This document shows positions 25,514 through 34,262 of a DNA stretch of 64,000 nucleotides, one piece after another. This stretch comes from CAKKQX01 sp046313915. Its GTDB lineage: Bacteria; Pseudomonadota; Gammaproteobacteria; Burkholderiales; SG8-41. How positions within the stretch are numbered: position 1 is the stretch's first letter; every line of letters begins with the position of its first letter. The DNA lies in the NCBI GenBank assembly GCA_046313915.1, contig JBKBXX010000001.1:17577-81576 (forward strand), given 5' to 3'. The position numbers and the translations under genes are program-made. Below the pieces are notes generated by a model, which saw nothing but the letters and a program-made list of their open reading frames with translations, was not told the origin of the DNA and ran no database searches.

Positions 25514-26002
25514 TCAGCTGATGCGGTCCGGTATCGAGCGGCGGATGTCGCGCGACATCCTGAGCGCGGTTTCCGCGCCCTGGTAATAACCGGGGATGAA
25601 GGCTGCTTCCCTGTAACCGAGGGCGTGATAGAAGCCGCGGCCGCCGAAGTTGTTGGCGCGCAGTTCGAGAGTGATGGTTTCGATGCCGGCGGTGAGCGCT
25701 GATTCCTCGAGCCAGGCCATCATGCGTGTGCCGATACCACAGCGCTGGTGCGTGGGCTTGACCGCCAGCAGCGCGAGGTGCGCCCGGCTATCGCCGAATT
25801 CCATGATCGCGAAACCGGCGAGTTTCCCGCCGACTTCGGCGGCGAGCGCGATGGTGTGGCGCGCGCGGATCGCTTTCGCTACGCGTTCCGGATGCCACGA
25901 CCAGCCACGCAGGCCGATCTCGATCAGGTAGCGCGACATCACCGCGATTTCGTAAGCGTCGGCGGGTTGCGCGAGCCGCAGCGTAATTTTTGCCTTGCCC
26001 AT
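25514..26002 (-). CDS. GNAT-family N-acetyltransferase
   Basis: A 162-aa acetyl-CoA-dependent transferase. The acetyl-CoA loop is HQRCGIGTRMMAWLEESA (about 90-107), followed by ITLELRANNFGGRGFYHALGYREAAFIPGYY, the B-motif with the conserved Asn and Tyr. The N-terminal LRLAQPADAYEIAVMSRYLIE is the usual first strand and helix. The acceptor is unknown. First gene of a two-gene run with the HAD hydrolase. Confidence 0.85.
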   Translation of the reverse strand: MGKAKITLRLAQPADAYEIAVMSRYLIEIGLRGWSWHPERVAKAIRARHTIALAAEVGGKLAGFAIMEFGDSRAHLALLAVKPTHQRCGIGTRMMAWLEESALTAGIETITLELRANNFGGRGFYHALGYREAAFIPGYYQGAETALRMSRDIRRSIPDRIS

Positions 26003-26156
26003 GTTCTACACTTCACATATTACGCCAAATGCCCGGGCTTGTGCCAACCACGGGCGGCGTTCTTTTCGCAAGATGCTTCCACTATGACAGGCAGGCGCGA
26101 TGTCGATTACACTGTGGAGGCGGCAGACCGGAAATCATTTTTGAAGGAGGCAGGCA

Positions 26157-26465
26157 GTGACCGAGCAAAAAGGCACGCAGGAAAGCGCGCCGGAAATCGA
26201 TCTGGAAGAAGTGGGCAAGCTGATCGAGGCTCTGGAGCAGGATCTGGCCAGGGTCCGCAGCGGATCCGAGGATCTCCAGCACCTGAGAGACGAAGTCGAG
26301 ACGCTCAAAAACGTACTCAACTCGCCGGTACGCAGGCACCACTGGGTGCGCGACGGACTGCACAGCGTGCGCACGGGCCTCGAGGAAAAACTCGACTCGG
26401 CGCTTGCCGAGAGCATGAAAGTCGGCCAGTACATTTCCGAAATCGGACGCATCCTCGGGCTGTGA
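26157..26465 (+). CDS. Small coiled-coil protein, unknown function
   Basis: A 102-residue hydrophilic protein started by GTG at 26157 and preceded at 6 bp by AAGGAGG (26144-26150), the best ribosome site in the region, so it is very likely translated. Residues 15-55 are Glu/Leu-rich with heptad spacing (LEEVGKLIEALEQDLARVRSG... LRDEVETLKNVL), suggesting a coiled coil. A second amphipathic helix runs to the end, KVGQYISEIGRILGL. No signal peptide, cysteine or known domain. It may be a membrane-associated or nucleoid-associated helper, but I do not recognise it. Confidence 0.65.
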   Translation: MTEQKGTQESAPEIDLEEVGKLIEALEQDLARVRSGSEDLQHLRDEVETLKNVLNSPVRRHHWVRDGLHSVRTGLEEKLDSALAESMKVGQYISEIGRILGL

Positions 26466-26541
26466 TGCCAGCTGCCCGCCAGGGGCGCATCGTGCCCTCC
26501 GCTTGCGGGATGCGACCGCGCAGGCGGGATACGCACGGCTG

Positions 26542-27696
26542 CTACAGAGCCGAATCCGAACCGAAGATCACCGTGCATTGTGCAGAAAGTACGCCGCCGT
26601 TGCCGTGCGCCAACGCAACTTCGCACCCCGGCACCTGGCGCTTGCCGCATTCGCCGCGCACCTGGCGGATCGCTTCTATCATCACCAGCAGGCCGTACAT
26701 GCCGGGATGACAATACGACAGTCCGCCGCCGCTGGTGTTGACCGCGAGTCTGCCGCCGGGAGCGATGGCACCATCGGCCACGAAGCGCCCGCCTTCGCCC
26801 TTGGGGCAGAAACCGAGGTCTTCGAGGAACAAGATGGGAGTGATGGTGAAAGCGTCGTAGAGCGAGAGCATGTCCACGTCCGACGGCCCCAGCCCTGCCA
26901 TGCGGAAAGCCTGCGGACCCGATTCGGCCGCCGCGGTGACGGTGAGGTCGGGCATGTTGGAAATGGTGGTATGGCCGAGCGCCTCGCCCACGCCCAGCAC
27001 GTAGACCGGTTTCTTTTTGAGCGTCCTCGCGCGGGCGGCGGAAGTGACGATGATGGCGCCGCCGCCGTCGGTCACCAGACAGCAGTCGCGCACCGTCAGC
27101 GGATAGCTCACCATGCGTGAATTGAGCACCTGCTCGATGGTGAGCGGCTCTTTTTCCCACGCCACCGGATTCATCAGCGCCCATCGTCGCGCGGCGACGG
27201 CCACTTCCGCCAGCTGTTCGCGGGTGGTGCCGAATTCGTGCATGTGGCGCGAAGCGGCCAGCGCATAGGCCGAAGCCGGCAGAAAAGGGCGATAGGGCGT
27301 TTCGTACGGATTGTATTCGCGCGGCGAGGCCGCAGCACGCGATACCGTGCGCTGGGTGCTGCCGTAGGCGATGAGCGCGACTTCGCACACGCCTTGCTGG
27401 ATTGCCGCCTGCGCGTGGGCGAGGTGCGACATGAAGGAAGCGCCGCCGATCATGGTACCGTCGAAATATTTCGGCTTGATGCGCAGGTATTCGCACAACG
27501 CCATCGCCGAGTAGCGCGACTGGCTGGTGGCCGAGAGCACTGCATCGACGTCGGCGAGCCCGAGGCCGCAGTCGGCGAGCGCCCGCATCGTCGCCTGGGC
27601 CATGAGGTCGATCGGGCTGGTATGGAGCGCGACCTGGCCGAGATCCGATTCCGCGACGCCGACGACGGCGACGCTGCCTTTCTTGAGCCCGCTCAT
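26542..27696 (-). CDS. Thiolase-superfamily protein (SCP2/lipid-transfer type), nucleophile cysteine absent
   Basis: A 384-aa thiolase-fold protein; start chosen at MSGLKKGSVAVVGVAESDLG because the upstream frame is Arg-rich and overlaps the DUF35 gene. Features: SATSQSRYS, TMIGGASFMSHLAHAQAAI where classical thiolases carry the acylated Cys (here GGASF), SLYDAFTI, and the C-terminal HGNGGVLSAQCTVIFG. Proteins of this subgroup are typically paired with a DUF35 OB-fold protein, and the overlap (27693-27696) shows that pairing here. The missing Cys suggests aldol/retro-aldol or non-thiolytic chemistry, as in other DUF35-partnered proteins. That last step is inference. Confidence 0.85.
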   Translation of the reverse strand: MSGLKKGSVAVVGVAESDLGQVALHTSPIDLMAQATMRALADCGLGLADVDAVLSATSQSRYSAMALCEYLRIKPKYFDGTMIGGASFMSHLAHAQAAIQQGVCEVALIAYGSTQRTVSRAAASPREYNPYETPYRPFLPASAYALAASRHMHEFGTTREQLAEVAVAARRWALMNPVAWEKEPLTIEQVLNSRMVSYPLTVRDCCLVTDGGGAIIVTSAARARTLKKKPVYVLGVGEALGHTTISNMPDLTVTAAAESGPQAFRMAGLGPSDVDMLSLYDAFTITPILFLEDLGFCPKGEGGRFVADGAIAPGGRLAVNTSGGGLSYCHPGMYGLLVMIEAIRQVRGECGKRQVPGCEVALAHGNGGVLSAQCTVIFGSDSAL

Positions 27697-28082
27697 CTGA
27701 TGTCTGCCGCCGGTGTAAATACCGGATAGGGCGGCTGTTTGTCGTCGCCCGGGTGCATGCGCATTTTTACGCGCATGCCAATGCTGACCCGTGCCGCGTC
27801 GATGTCCTCGACGCGGCTCATCATGCGGAAACCTTCGTCGAGATCGATCAGCGCGACGTTGAGCGGGGGCTCGTTCTTGTAATAGACGACGGTCGTCGCG
27901 TATACCGTGCCCCATCCTCGGCAGACGCGCCATTCGAGATGGGTGCTGCCGCTGCGCGGTGCGACCAGGCGCGGGAAAAATACCGGCGTGTCATCGTCGG
28001 TGCACACCTGGTAGGCGAGCTCGCCTTTCTTGCAGTGCTCGAGGTAGGTGTTGAGCGGCGAACCGTGTTTCAGATCCTCCAT
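27693..28082 (-). CDS. DUF35-type OB-fold protein with degenerate zinc ribbon
   Basis: A 129-aa partner of the downstream thiolase-like protein, overlapping it by 4 bp. The N-terminal helix and ribbon (LNTYLEHCKKGELAYQVC) and the OB-fold (WRVCRGWGTVYATTVVYY, then NVALIDLDEGFRMMSRV) follow the DUF35 layout. The four zinc ligands usual in this ribbon are mostly gone: the first CxxC reads CTDD and the second reads APRS. The ribosome site AAAGGAGGC is strong. It likely modulates acyl-CoA delivery or stabilises the thiolase subunit. Confidence 0.82.
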   Translation of the reverse strand: MEDLKHGSPLNTYLEHCKKGELAYQVCTDDDTPVFFPRLVAPRSGSTHLEWRVCRGWGTVYATTVVYYKNEPPLNVALIDLDEGFRMMSRVEDIDAARVSIGMRVKMRMHPGDDKQPPYPVFTPAADIR

Positions 28083-28141
28083 GGCGCCTCCTTTTTTATT
28101 AATTAAAACATGTGGTTGCGGTCTTGTTTGCGATGCGGGCC

Positions 28142-28912
28142 TCAGCGTCCCCGGAAGTTCGGCTTGCGCTTTTCCTTGAATGCCATCACGCCTTCCTGGT
28201 GGTCGTGGGTGAGCCGCGCGCCGCCCACGGCGAGAATTTCCATTTCCAGCAGTTGTTCGAGCGTCGGCGTATACATCGACTGGAACAGTTTCTTGGCGAG
28301 CGAAAGCGCGTAAGTGGCCGAGGTCGCGAGTTCCTGCGCCAGCGCATTCGTTTGCGCTTCGAGTTCGCCGTCGGGCACCACTTTCATGACGATGCCCAGT
28401 TCGTGCGCTTCGCTTGCCGGCAGCTTGCGCGCGGTGTAGACCAGTTCCTTGGCGCGCGCGACGCCGAGGTACTGCGTGAGGAAATACACCGCCCCGCCAT
28501 CGGGCGGAATGCCGACGTTCTTGAACGCCATCAGCAGATAGGCGGTTTCGGAAGCGATGATGAGATCGCAGGCGAGCGCGAGGCTCGCGCCGACACCGGC
28601 GGCGGGACCGCGTATCGCCGCGATCACCGGCTTTTCGAGGTTGTGCAGGCTGATGATGGCGCGGTGGTGGCCGCGCGAACGCTTGCGGCCCGCCACCACG
28701 TCGTAGCTGCCCATGGAACCGACGTCGCCGCCGGCGCAGAACGCGCGTCCGGCGCCGCTGAGAATCACCGCGCGCACCTCGTCGTCCTGCCCCAGCGCGT
28801 CGAACTGCTCGGCAAGGTCATGGTACATCCCGGCCGACAGCGCGTTCAGCTTGTCGGGACGGTTGAGCAGCACCGTGGCGACGCCGTTTTGTTTCGTGAC
28901 TTGTATGCTCAT
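28142..28912 (-). CDS. Enoyl-CoA hydratase/isomerase family protein
   Basis: Crotonase-fold protein of 256 aa starting at MSIQVTKQNGVATVLLNRPDKLNALS. The oxyanion-hole segments are GRAFCAGGDVGSMG (about 63-76) and IRGPAAGVGASLALACDLI. The catalytic-Glu positions read PPDGGAVYFL, where the second helix has Asp-Gly-Gly, typical of PaaG/isomerase-like members rather than true hydratases. Its ATG overlaps the CoA-ligase stop by 4 bp (28909-28912). The longer open frame upstream is a shadow within the ligase gene. Confidence 0.87.
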   Translation of the reverse strand: MSIQVTKQNGVATVLLNRPDKLNALSAGMYHDLAEQFDALGQDDEVRAVILSGAGRAFCAGGDVGSMGSYDVVAGRKRSRGHHRAIISLHNLEKPVIAAIRGPAAGVGASLALACDLIIASETAYLLMAFKNVGIPPDGGAVYFLTQYLGVARAKELVYTARKLPASEAHELGIVMKVVPDGELEAQTNALAQELATSATYALSLAKKLFQSMYTPTLEQLLEMEILAVGGARLTHDHQEGVMAFKEKRKPNFRGR

Positions 28913-31056
28913 GTGGTTTTGCCTTTCAATACGATCAGCGCGTCGGCGGCGGCCACCCCGTGGCCGGCGGGCCGCACGAACAGCGGGTTGATGTCGATTT
29001 CGGCGATGCGCTCGGCGTGGTCGGTTGCGAGCAGCGACACCCGCGCCAGCACCTCGGCGAGCGCCTCGATGTCGAGCGCGGGCTGGCCGCGATAGCCGGT
29101 GAGCAGTGCGGCACCCTTGATTTCGGCGATCATCGCCTTGGCGGCGGCGACGTCGAAAGGGGCGAAACGGTAAGTGACGTCTTTCATCAGTTCGGTGTGG
29201 ACGCCGCCGATGCCGAAAGCGACCACCGGACCGAAGCAAGGATCGTTGACGGCGCCGACGATGACTTCGAAGCCTTTGGCCATCTGCTGCAGCAGCACGC
29301 CGTCGATGCGCGCGTGGGGGTGATGATGTCCGGCCGCGGCCATGATGTCGCGCACCGCGCGCTTGAGGCCGTCGAGGTCGCGTACGTCGAGCCGCACCAC
29401 GCCGGCTTCGGTCTTGTGCGGGATGTCGGGCGATTCGAGCTTCACCGCGAGCGGAAAAGGCAGCGAGCAGCGCGTGAGCGCTTCGATATCGGCGGCCTGC
29501 ATCAGCACCTGTTCGACCACCGGCACGCCGTAGGCCTTGAGCAACTGTTTGGAATGGTGTTCGCCCAGCGTGATGGCGGCTGCCGGCAGTTGCAGCTTTT
29601 GCGGCGCGACAAGCCGCGGCAGCGTTTTCGCGGCGGGCGGCCGGAAAGCGCGTTTTCTCGCGGCGAAATCGCTCAACGCGGCGAGCGCGTGCACTGCGCG
29701 CCCTGGCGCGAGGATGCACGGCACGTGGTGCCGTTCGAGATAGGCCATGACCTCGCCGTTGTCGTCGGGCGCGGTCGGCCAGTTGAGCACCAGCGGCTTG
29801 TCGCTTTCGCGCAGCACTTCCATCAGTCCTTCCGCCCACGGCCGCGCCGCGCTGCCGCGCGGCACGCGCGCGATCGCCATGTCGATGCGGGGATCGGCGA
29901 GCACTTCGCGGAGGGCGCGGCTGTAGGAAGCGAAATTGTCGTTGTAGCCGTGCGCGGTGGCGTCGATCGGATTGGCGGCGGAGGCGAACGATACCAGGAT
30001 GGTTTTGAGCTTTTCCTGCGTCGCCGCGCTCAGCTCGGGCAGTTCGAGGCCGTGCTCGACGCAGCGGTCGGCGAGCAGCACGCCGGCGCCGCCTGAAAGC
30101 GTCAGCACCGCGACGCGCTTGCCCGCCGGCAGCCGGCGCGCGCGGAACACCTTGCAGATGTCGATCAGATCATCGACGTCGCGGATTTCGACGAAGCCGC
30201 CAGCGCGGAATGCCGTGCGGTAGAGCGCATAGCCCGCGGTCATGCGCGCGGTATGCGAAGTGGCGGCGCGGCTGCCGACGTCGGTGTTGCCGACTTTCCA
30301 GACGAGGACGGGTTTGCCGAGCTCCAGCGCGCGTTCGCCGATGGCGATCAGGCGCCGGCCATTGGTGATGCCTTCCATGAAGACGGTGACGATCTCGACT
30401 TCGGGCCGTTCGATGAGATCGGCAATCCAGTCGAGCGTCGTGAGATCGGCTTCGTTGCCGGTGGAGATGATGTAATTGAAGCCCAGCCCGTAGTAGCACG
30501 CGATCGCTGCCACGCCGAAACCGAAACCGCCGCTCTGGGTCACCATGGCGATGGAGCCGGCCTTGAGCGTTTTCAGCTGCATGGTGCCGCCGAAGCCGAT
30601 CCGCACCCGGTCCACGAGATTCATGAGGCCGAGACAGTTGGGGCCGACCACGCGCACGCCGTGCTCGCGCGCCGCGGCGAGCAGTTTCTCCTGCAGCGCC
30701 TTGCCTTCGTCGCCGACTTCGCTGAAGCCTGCGGAGAGCACCAGCGCGAAAGGCACACCGGCCTCGCCGCATTGCGCGATCACTGCCGGCACCAGCGGCG
30801 CCGCCAGCGCGATCAGCGCCACGTCGCACGGCCGGGGCACCGCGGTGATAGCGGGATAGCAGGGCAGGCCCTTGATTTCACTGTATTTCGGATTGACCGG
30901 ATAGACCCGGCCCGCGTAGCCGAACTCGGTCAGCAGCTTGAGCGGCTGGCCGCCGATGCGCGACATGTCGCGGGACGCGCCGATCACCGCGATGCCGCGC
31001 GGATGCAGAAAACGCGCGAGATCGGGTGCGGCTGGCGGAGCGTTAGGATGGGCCAC
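28909..31056 (-). CDS. NDP-forming acyl-CoA synthetase / protein-acetyltransferase-like CoA ligase
   Basis: A 715-aa fused alpha-beta acyl-CoA ligase. The CoA-binding domain (HPRGIAVIGASRDMSRIGGQPL, residues 17-38) is followed by a succinyl-CoA-ligase-like domain with VVGPNCLGLMN and VTQSGGFGFG, and a C-terminal ATP-grasp domain (about 490-715) with AVKLESPDIPHKTEAGVVRLDV and DINPLFVRPAG. It likely activates an organic acid to its CoA ester. Start is GTG at 31056. It heads the acyl-CoA cluster CoA ligase, hydratase, DUF35, thiolase-like. No GNAT domain is fused. Confidence 0.88.
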   Translation of the reverse strand: MAHPNAPPAAPDLARFLHPRGIAVIGASRDMSRIGGQPLKLLTEFGYAGRVYPVNPKYSEIKGLPCYPAITAVPRPCDVALIALAAPLVPAVIAQCGEAGVPFALVLSAGFSEVGDEGKALQEKLLAAAREHGVRVVGPNCLGLMNLVDRVRIGFGGTMQLKTLKAGSIAMVTQSGGFGFGVAAIACYYGLGFNYIISTGNEADLTTLDWIADLIERPEVEIVTVFMEGITNGRRLIAIGERALELGKPVLVWKVGNTDVGSRAATSHTARMTAGYALYRTAFRAGGFVEIRDVDDLIDICKVFRARRLPAGKRVAVLTLSGGAGVLLADRCVEHGLELPELSAATQEKLKTILVSFASAANPIDATAHGYNDNFASYSRALREVLADPRIDMAIARVPRGSAARPWAEGLMEVLRESDKPLVLNWPTAPDDNGEVMAYLERHHVPCILAPGRAVHALAALSDFAARKRAFRPPAAKTLPRLVAPQKLQLPAAAITLGEHHSKQLLKAYGVPVVEQVLMQAADIEALTRCSLPFPLAVKLESPDIPHKTEAGVVRLDVRDLDGLKRAVRDIMAAAGHHHPHARIDGVLLQQMAKGFEVIVGAVNDPCFGPVVAFGIGGVHTELMKDVTYRFAPFDVAAAKAMIAEIKGAALLTGYRGQPALDIEALAEVLARVSLLATDHAERIAEIDINPLFVRPAGHGVAAADALIVLKGKTT

Positions 31057-31146
31057 TGTTCTTGATGAATGGAGGCGGCCCGAAAAGTTTACCGCGATTG
31101 CACGCGGGCGGGTGCCTTATTCCGAAATGTGAACGGCAGGCAGGCA

Positions 31147-31227
31147 GCCCGGATGAAGCGAAGCGCAATCCGGGAGCGAAACGATGGACTGGCAGCCCCC
31201 GGATTGCGCTTGCGGCCGGATCCGGGC
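31147..31227. repeat. Nested extragenic palindrome (REP-like)
   Basis: Two nested inverted pairs: GCGCAATCCGGG (31163-31174) with CCCGGATTGCGC (31198-31209), and GCCCGGAT (31147-31154) with ATCCGGGC (31220-31227). The unit resembles the widespread proteobacterial repeat of the GCCCGGATGAAGCGCAATCCGGG type. It fills the gap between the CoA ligase start and the alpha/beta hydrolase stop and may form a cruciform or act as a transcription end for the hydrolase gene. Confidence 0.8.
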
Positions 31228-32021
31228 TACATTTGTTGGAGGCGTTTCATGTAAGAGATGATCGCTGCCGCGACCGCCGCCGGTTGCTCGGGCAGCAGCG
31301 CGTGAGCGGCGTTGGAGATGCTGGCGATTTCCACGCGGTCCGCGCCCCACTGGTCACGATAGCAATGGGTGCTCCCCGGCGGCGACAGCGGGTCGTCGAG
31401 CGCCAGCACGTCGAGCACCGGCGCGCTGCCCGCGGTCCACCACTCTTCCCTGGGCGTGGCTTCGGTTGCGTCGCGCTCGGCGTGCATCACGTCCTCGTTC
31501 CAGCCGTCAAGCCACACGCGCGCATTGTTGCCCGGCGCGAAGAACACGTGCCGCAGATGCCTGAGCCGCTCCTCGTCGGGCAGCGACATCTTGTGGCTTT
31601 TGTTGATCGAGTCACGCAACGCCGGCGCGAGCGGCCAGGTATGCGTAGCGGCGAGCAGCACGACGGCCCTCACCAGTTCGGGATGATCGGCGGCGGTGGC
31701 GCGTGCGACGAAATTGCCGAACGCGTGGCCTGCGACCACCGTCGGCCCGCCGCCGTCGTGCATGATCACGGTGGCGACGTCGCTCGCGTAATCGTGCAGC
31801 GTGATGTTCTTCAGCGGGCCGTTGCTGGCGCCGATGCCACGCGGCTGTGGGCACAGCACGCGGTAGCCCGCGGCGGCGATGCGGCTCGCGATGTCGTCGA
31901 AATCGGTCGCGCCGCGGCCGAGCGAAGGGAGCATCACGACGCGCGGGCCGCTGCCGCGCGCATAGACTTCGATCTGGTGATTGCCGTGCGGGACAATGCC
32001 GCGGGTAACGGGGAAAGTCAT
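31227..32021 (-). CDS. Alpha/beta hydrolase-fold protein with Ala at the nucleophile position
   Basis: A 264-aa alpha/beta hydrolase-fold protein. The oxyanion/HG region is VVMLPSLGRGATDFD, the nucleophile elbow reads VVAGHAFGNFVAR (about residues 98-110), and the late acid and His regions are VLALDDPLSPPG and SNAAHALLPEQP. The elbow normally holds Ser in GHSxG, but the codon here is GCG (Ala), so classical serine hydrolysis is unlikely. It may be a cofactor-less lyase, isomerase or hydratase-type member, or use another residue. The gene stands alone, downstream of the CoA ligase promoter region. Confidence 0.82.
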   Translation of the reverse strand: MTFPVTRGIVPHGNHQIEVYARGSGPRVVMLPSLGRGATDFDDIASRIAAAGYRVLCPQPRGIGASNGPLKNITLHDYASDVATVIMHDGGGPTVVAGHAFGNFVARATAADHPELVRAVVLLAATHTWPLAPALRDSINKSHKMSLPDEERLRHLRHVFFAPGNNARVWLDGWNEDVMHAERDATEATPREEWWTAGSAPVLDVLALDDPLSPPGSTHCYRDQWGADRVEIASISNAAHALLPEQPAAVAAAIISYMKRLQQM

Positions 32022-32168
32022 GGGATTGCGGCATCCGGAAGGTGTAAAAGACGGGTTACGCAGCGCAGTAGCGCAGGGATTATATCGGGAACATCGTTTG
32101 CTCGCCCATGTGCGCAGCGCGACGGAGGCGATCTGCCGACTCCCGGGCGCGGAGGAAATTCCGGCGGA

Positions 32169-34262
32169 CTATTGCTTCGTCAGCGTGACCGGGATGGAGG
32201 CGGAGCCGGTCGAAGTGTCGATGGTTTCACGCAGCGTGCCGCTGATGGTGTTGCCGCTCAGCGTGCCGGTAAAGGTTCCTGTCACGGTCGATCCGCCCGG
32301 CGTGTAAAAAATATCGGTCCAGCCGATGCTCGGCAGCGTGCCGGTGGCCTGCAGCGTGTTGCTCCAGCTGGTGCTGGAATTCAGACAGGTGAATACGTTG
32401 GGAATGGAGCCGGCGACGGCGGTGGATATCCAGTTACCCGAAACATCGACGTTCGAGGAAGATGTTCCACTGGCGAGCGTGGTGACCGTCACGGTGATCG
32501 TTCCCGTGAACTGGTTGCTGAACGTGCAGGTGGTGTAGCCCGGGAACGGCCTGTTGAATGTTCCGGAGCCGCTGAACTGTCCTGTGTAGGCCGCCGTCGT
32601 TGGCGCGGCGGTATTGACGGCGTTGCCCACCCAGTTGGCGACCTGTGTGTCGGATTGCAGTCGCGTATGGCTCAGGGGGAAGGAGGTCGCCTTGACTCTC
32701 GCGGCATCGAAGCCCGAGCCCTCGCACATGGCGGAAGAGGTCGGCACGACACCGTCGAAAGGCGTACTGCCGAAATGGTCCTGGATCGCGGTTCCCAACC
32801 AGAAGCTGACATCCCCGGACGCCGTGTAATCGCTGCCTCCGACGCAGACGATTTGCGTGGTGCCTAGCGTCGAAGTCGCCTGGTTCATCTTGCTCGCGAC
32901 ACAGCCGTTGTTGTAGTTCAGCGCGTTGCTCCCCGGCCTCAGGTCCGTAGCAAACTGCCCCGCCAGCAGTTGCTGCGCGGTTTGCCCGCCGGGAGGCAGG
33001 TAGCGGGACGGCAGATTCAGCAGGACGGTTGCCAGCGGATTCACGCTGCCTGCGATCTGGGTTGCCGATCCGAGGTCGGCCGCCGGTGTTCCGGTCACGG
33101 GGCTGCCGAGCATGACAACGTTGCCGATGCTGATGTCGTTGTTCCTGCACAGCGCGGAGAGTGTGACGGGACCGCCTTCGCTGTGGGCTTCGATATCGAC
33201 ATTCTGGAGCCCGGCCGATTTCAGGCTGGTCAGGAAACTGCTGAGCGCGGCGCCGTTCTCGTCGACGCCTTTCGACCAGTCATAGTTGAACCCCAGCACT
33301 TTATCGTATCCGCCGGCGCGGCGTATGTTTTCGACCGTGTTGCGGTCGCCAAAAGCGTCCTCGGTCGAACTCAGCATGCCGTGGACAAGGATGAGGTATT
33401 TCTGGGTGGGATCGATCGCGTAAACGCCCGGCTCCCAGTTGTTCCCGTTCCAGCTCTGGTTGCCCAGTTGCGGCAGCGGAACCCGGTCCGTTGCCGTATT
33501 CCCGGCGCTGACCTGGATGCTGGCCGTGACCGGAAGCTTCTGGATCAGGTTCAAAGGCACCACGGTGCAGCCGCTGTTCGAGTCGCACGGAAGAGACACG
33601 AGCGCCGCGTAATTGTCGGCGTCCACGATATCCACGATGGGGATGGCGCCGGCGAGGCGTGCTGGCATATTCGCGCCGTATCTCAGGACGAACTGAACGC
33701 CCTGCGTTGCCGTGGTCTGCGCAAACGGCCGGCTGGTGCCGAACGCGAGGGAGAGCACCGGGCCGACGCCCTGGATCAGGCCGCCGGGGGGCTGCTGCAG
33801 CAGTCTCGAAGTGAGCGAAAGCGTGACGGTCTGGTCGGCGGCCAGCGCTCCTGCGGGAATGGTCACGCTGCTGCCGCCGGGAAGGGTGATCGTTCCGCCC
33901 TGCGCCGCCGTCACGGCCTGGCTTTTGGATTCGAGGACGAAGCCGTTGCGGCTGAGTGACAGCCAGTCGGACACAGGACCCAGATCGAGAATCTGGTTGT
34001 TCGATGCCGGCCCCAGATAGTAGAACCTTCCGTCACTGGCGGTGGCGATATACGCATTGGTTCCCGAGTAGTAGCGGTAGTAATAGACGCCGGCGGTCTG
34101 CGAGACTGCGCCGGCCGGCGAAAGATATTGAGCGTAGGCTGTTTCGGCGTAGCTGAAAATCGTATTGGATTCGTCGGTCGAAGGCGCGGCGGCGAGGCTT
34201 GCCGGCGATGCCCAGAGTGTGAACAGTAGCGTCGCAAGGCGAAGCACCAATCGCAACATCAT
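32169..34262 (-). CDS. Large secreted lipase-like alpha/beta hydrolase with N-terminal aromatic-repeat module
   Basis: About 697 aa from MMLRLVLRL (34262), with a signal peptide cut after SLA; an upstream ATG at 34301 is the alternative. The N-terminal segment (about 30-105) has IFSYAETAYAQYLSPAG, YYYRYYSGTNAYIATA and GRFYYLGP...LGPVSDWL, a pattern I associate with secreted betaproteobacterial proteins. The hydrolase core has LILVHGML (oxyanion) and the nucleophile elbow IEAHSEGG, the AHSxG form of Bacillus-type lipases. The C-terminal 150 residues are Thr/Ser/Gly-rich beta repeats with few charges. Substrate is probably an ester or polyester. A perfect FNR-type box lies upstream. Confidence 0.78.
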   Translation of the reverse strand: MMLRLVLRLATLLFTLWASPASLAAAPSTDESNTIFSYAETAYAQYLSPAGAVSQTAGVYYYRYYSGTNAYIATASDGRFYYLGPASNNQILDLGPVSDWLSLSRNGFVLESKSQAVTAAQGGTITLPGGSSVTIPAGALAADQTVTLSLTSRLLQQPPGGLIQGVGPVLSLAFGTSRPFAQTTATQGVQFVLRYGANMPARLAGAIPIVDIVDADNYAALVSLPCDSNSGCTVVPLNLIQKLPVTASIQVSAGNTATDRVPLPQLGNQSWNGNNWEPGVYAIDPTQKYLILVHGMLSSTEDAFGDRNTVENIRRAGGYDKVLGFNYDWSKGVDENGAALSSFLTSLKSAGLQNVDIEAHSEGGPVTLSALCRNNDISIGNVVMLGSPVTGTPAADLGSATQIAGSVNPLATVLLNLPSRYLPPGGQTAQQLLAGQFATDLRPGSNALNYNNGCVASKMNQATSTLGTTQIVCVGGSDYTASGDVSFWLGTAIQDHFGSTPFDGVVPTSSAMCEGSGFDAARVKATSFPLSHTRLQSDTQVANWVGNAVNTAAPTTAAYTGQFSGSGTFNRPFPGYTTCTFSNQFTGTITVTVTTLASGTSSSNVDVSGNWISTAVAGSIPNVFTCLNSSTSWSNTLQATGTLPSIGWTDIFYTPGGSTVTGTFTGTLSGNTISGTLRETIDTSTGSASIPVTLTKQ

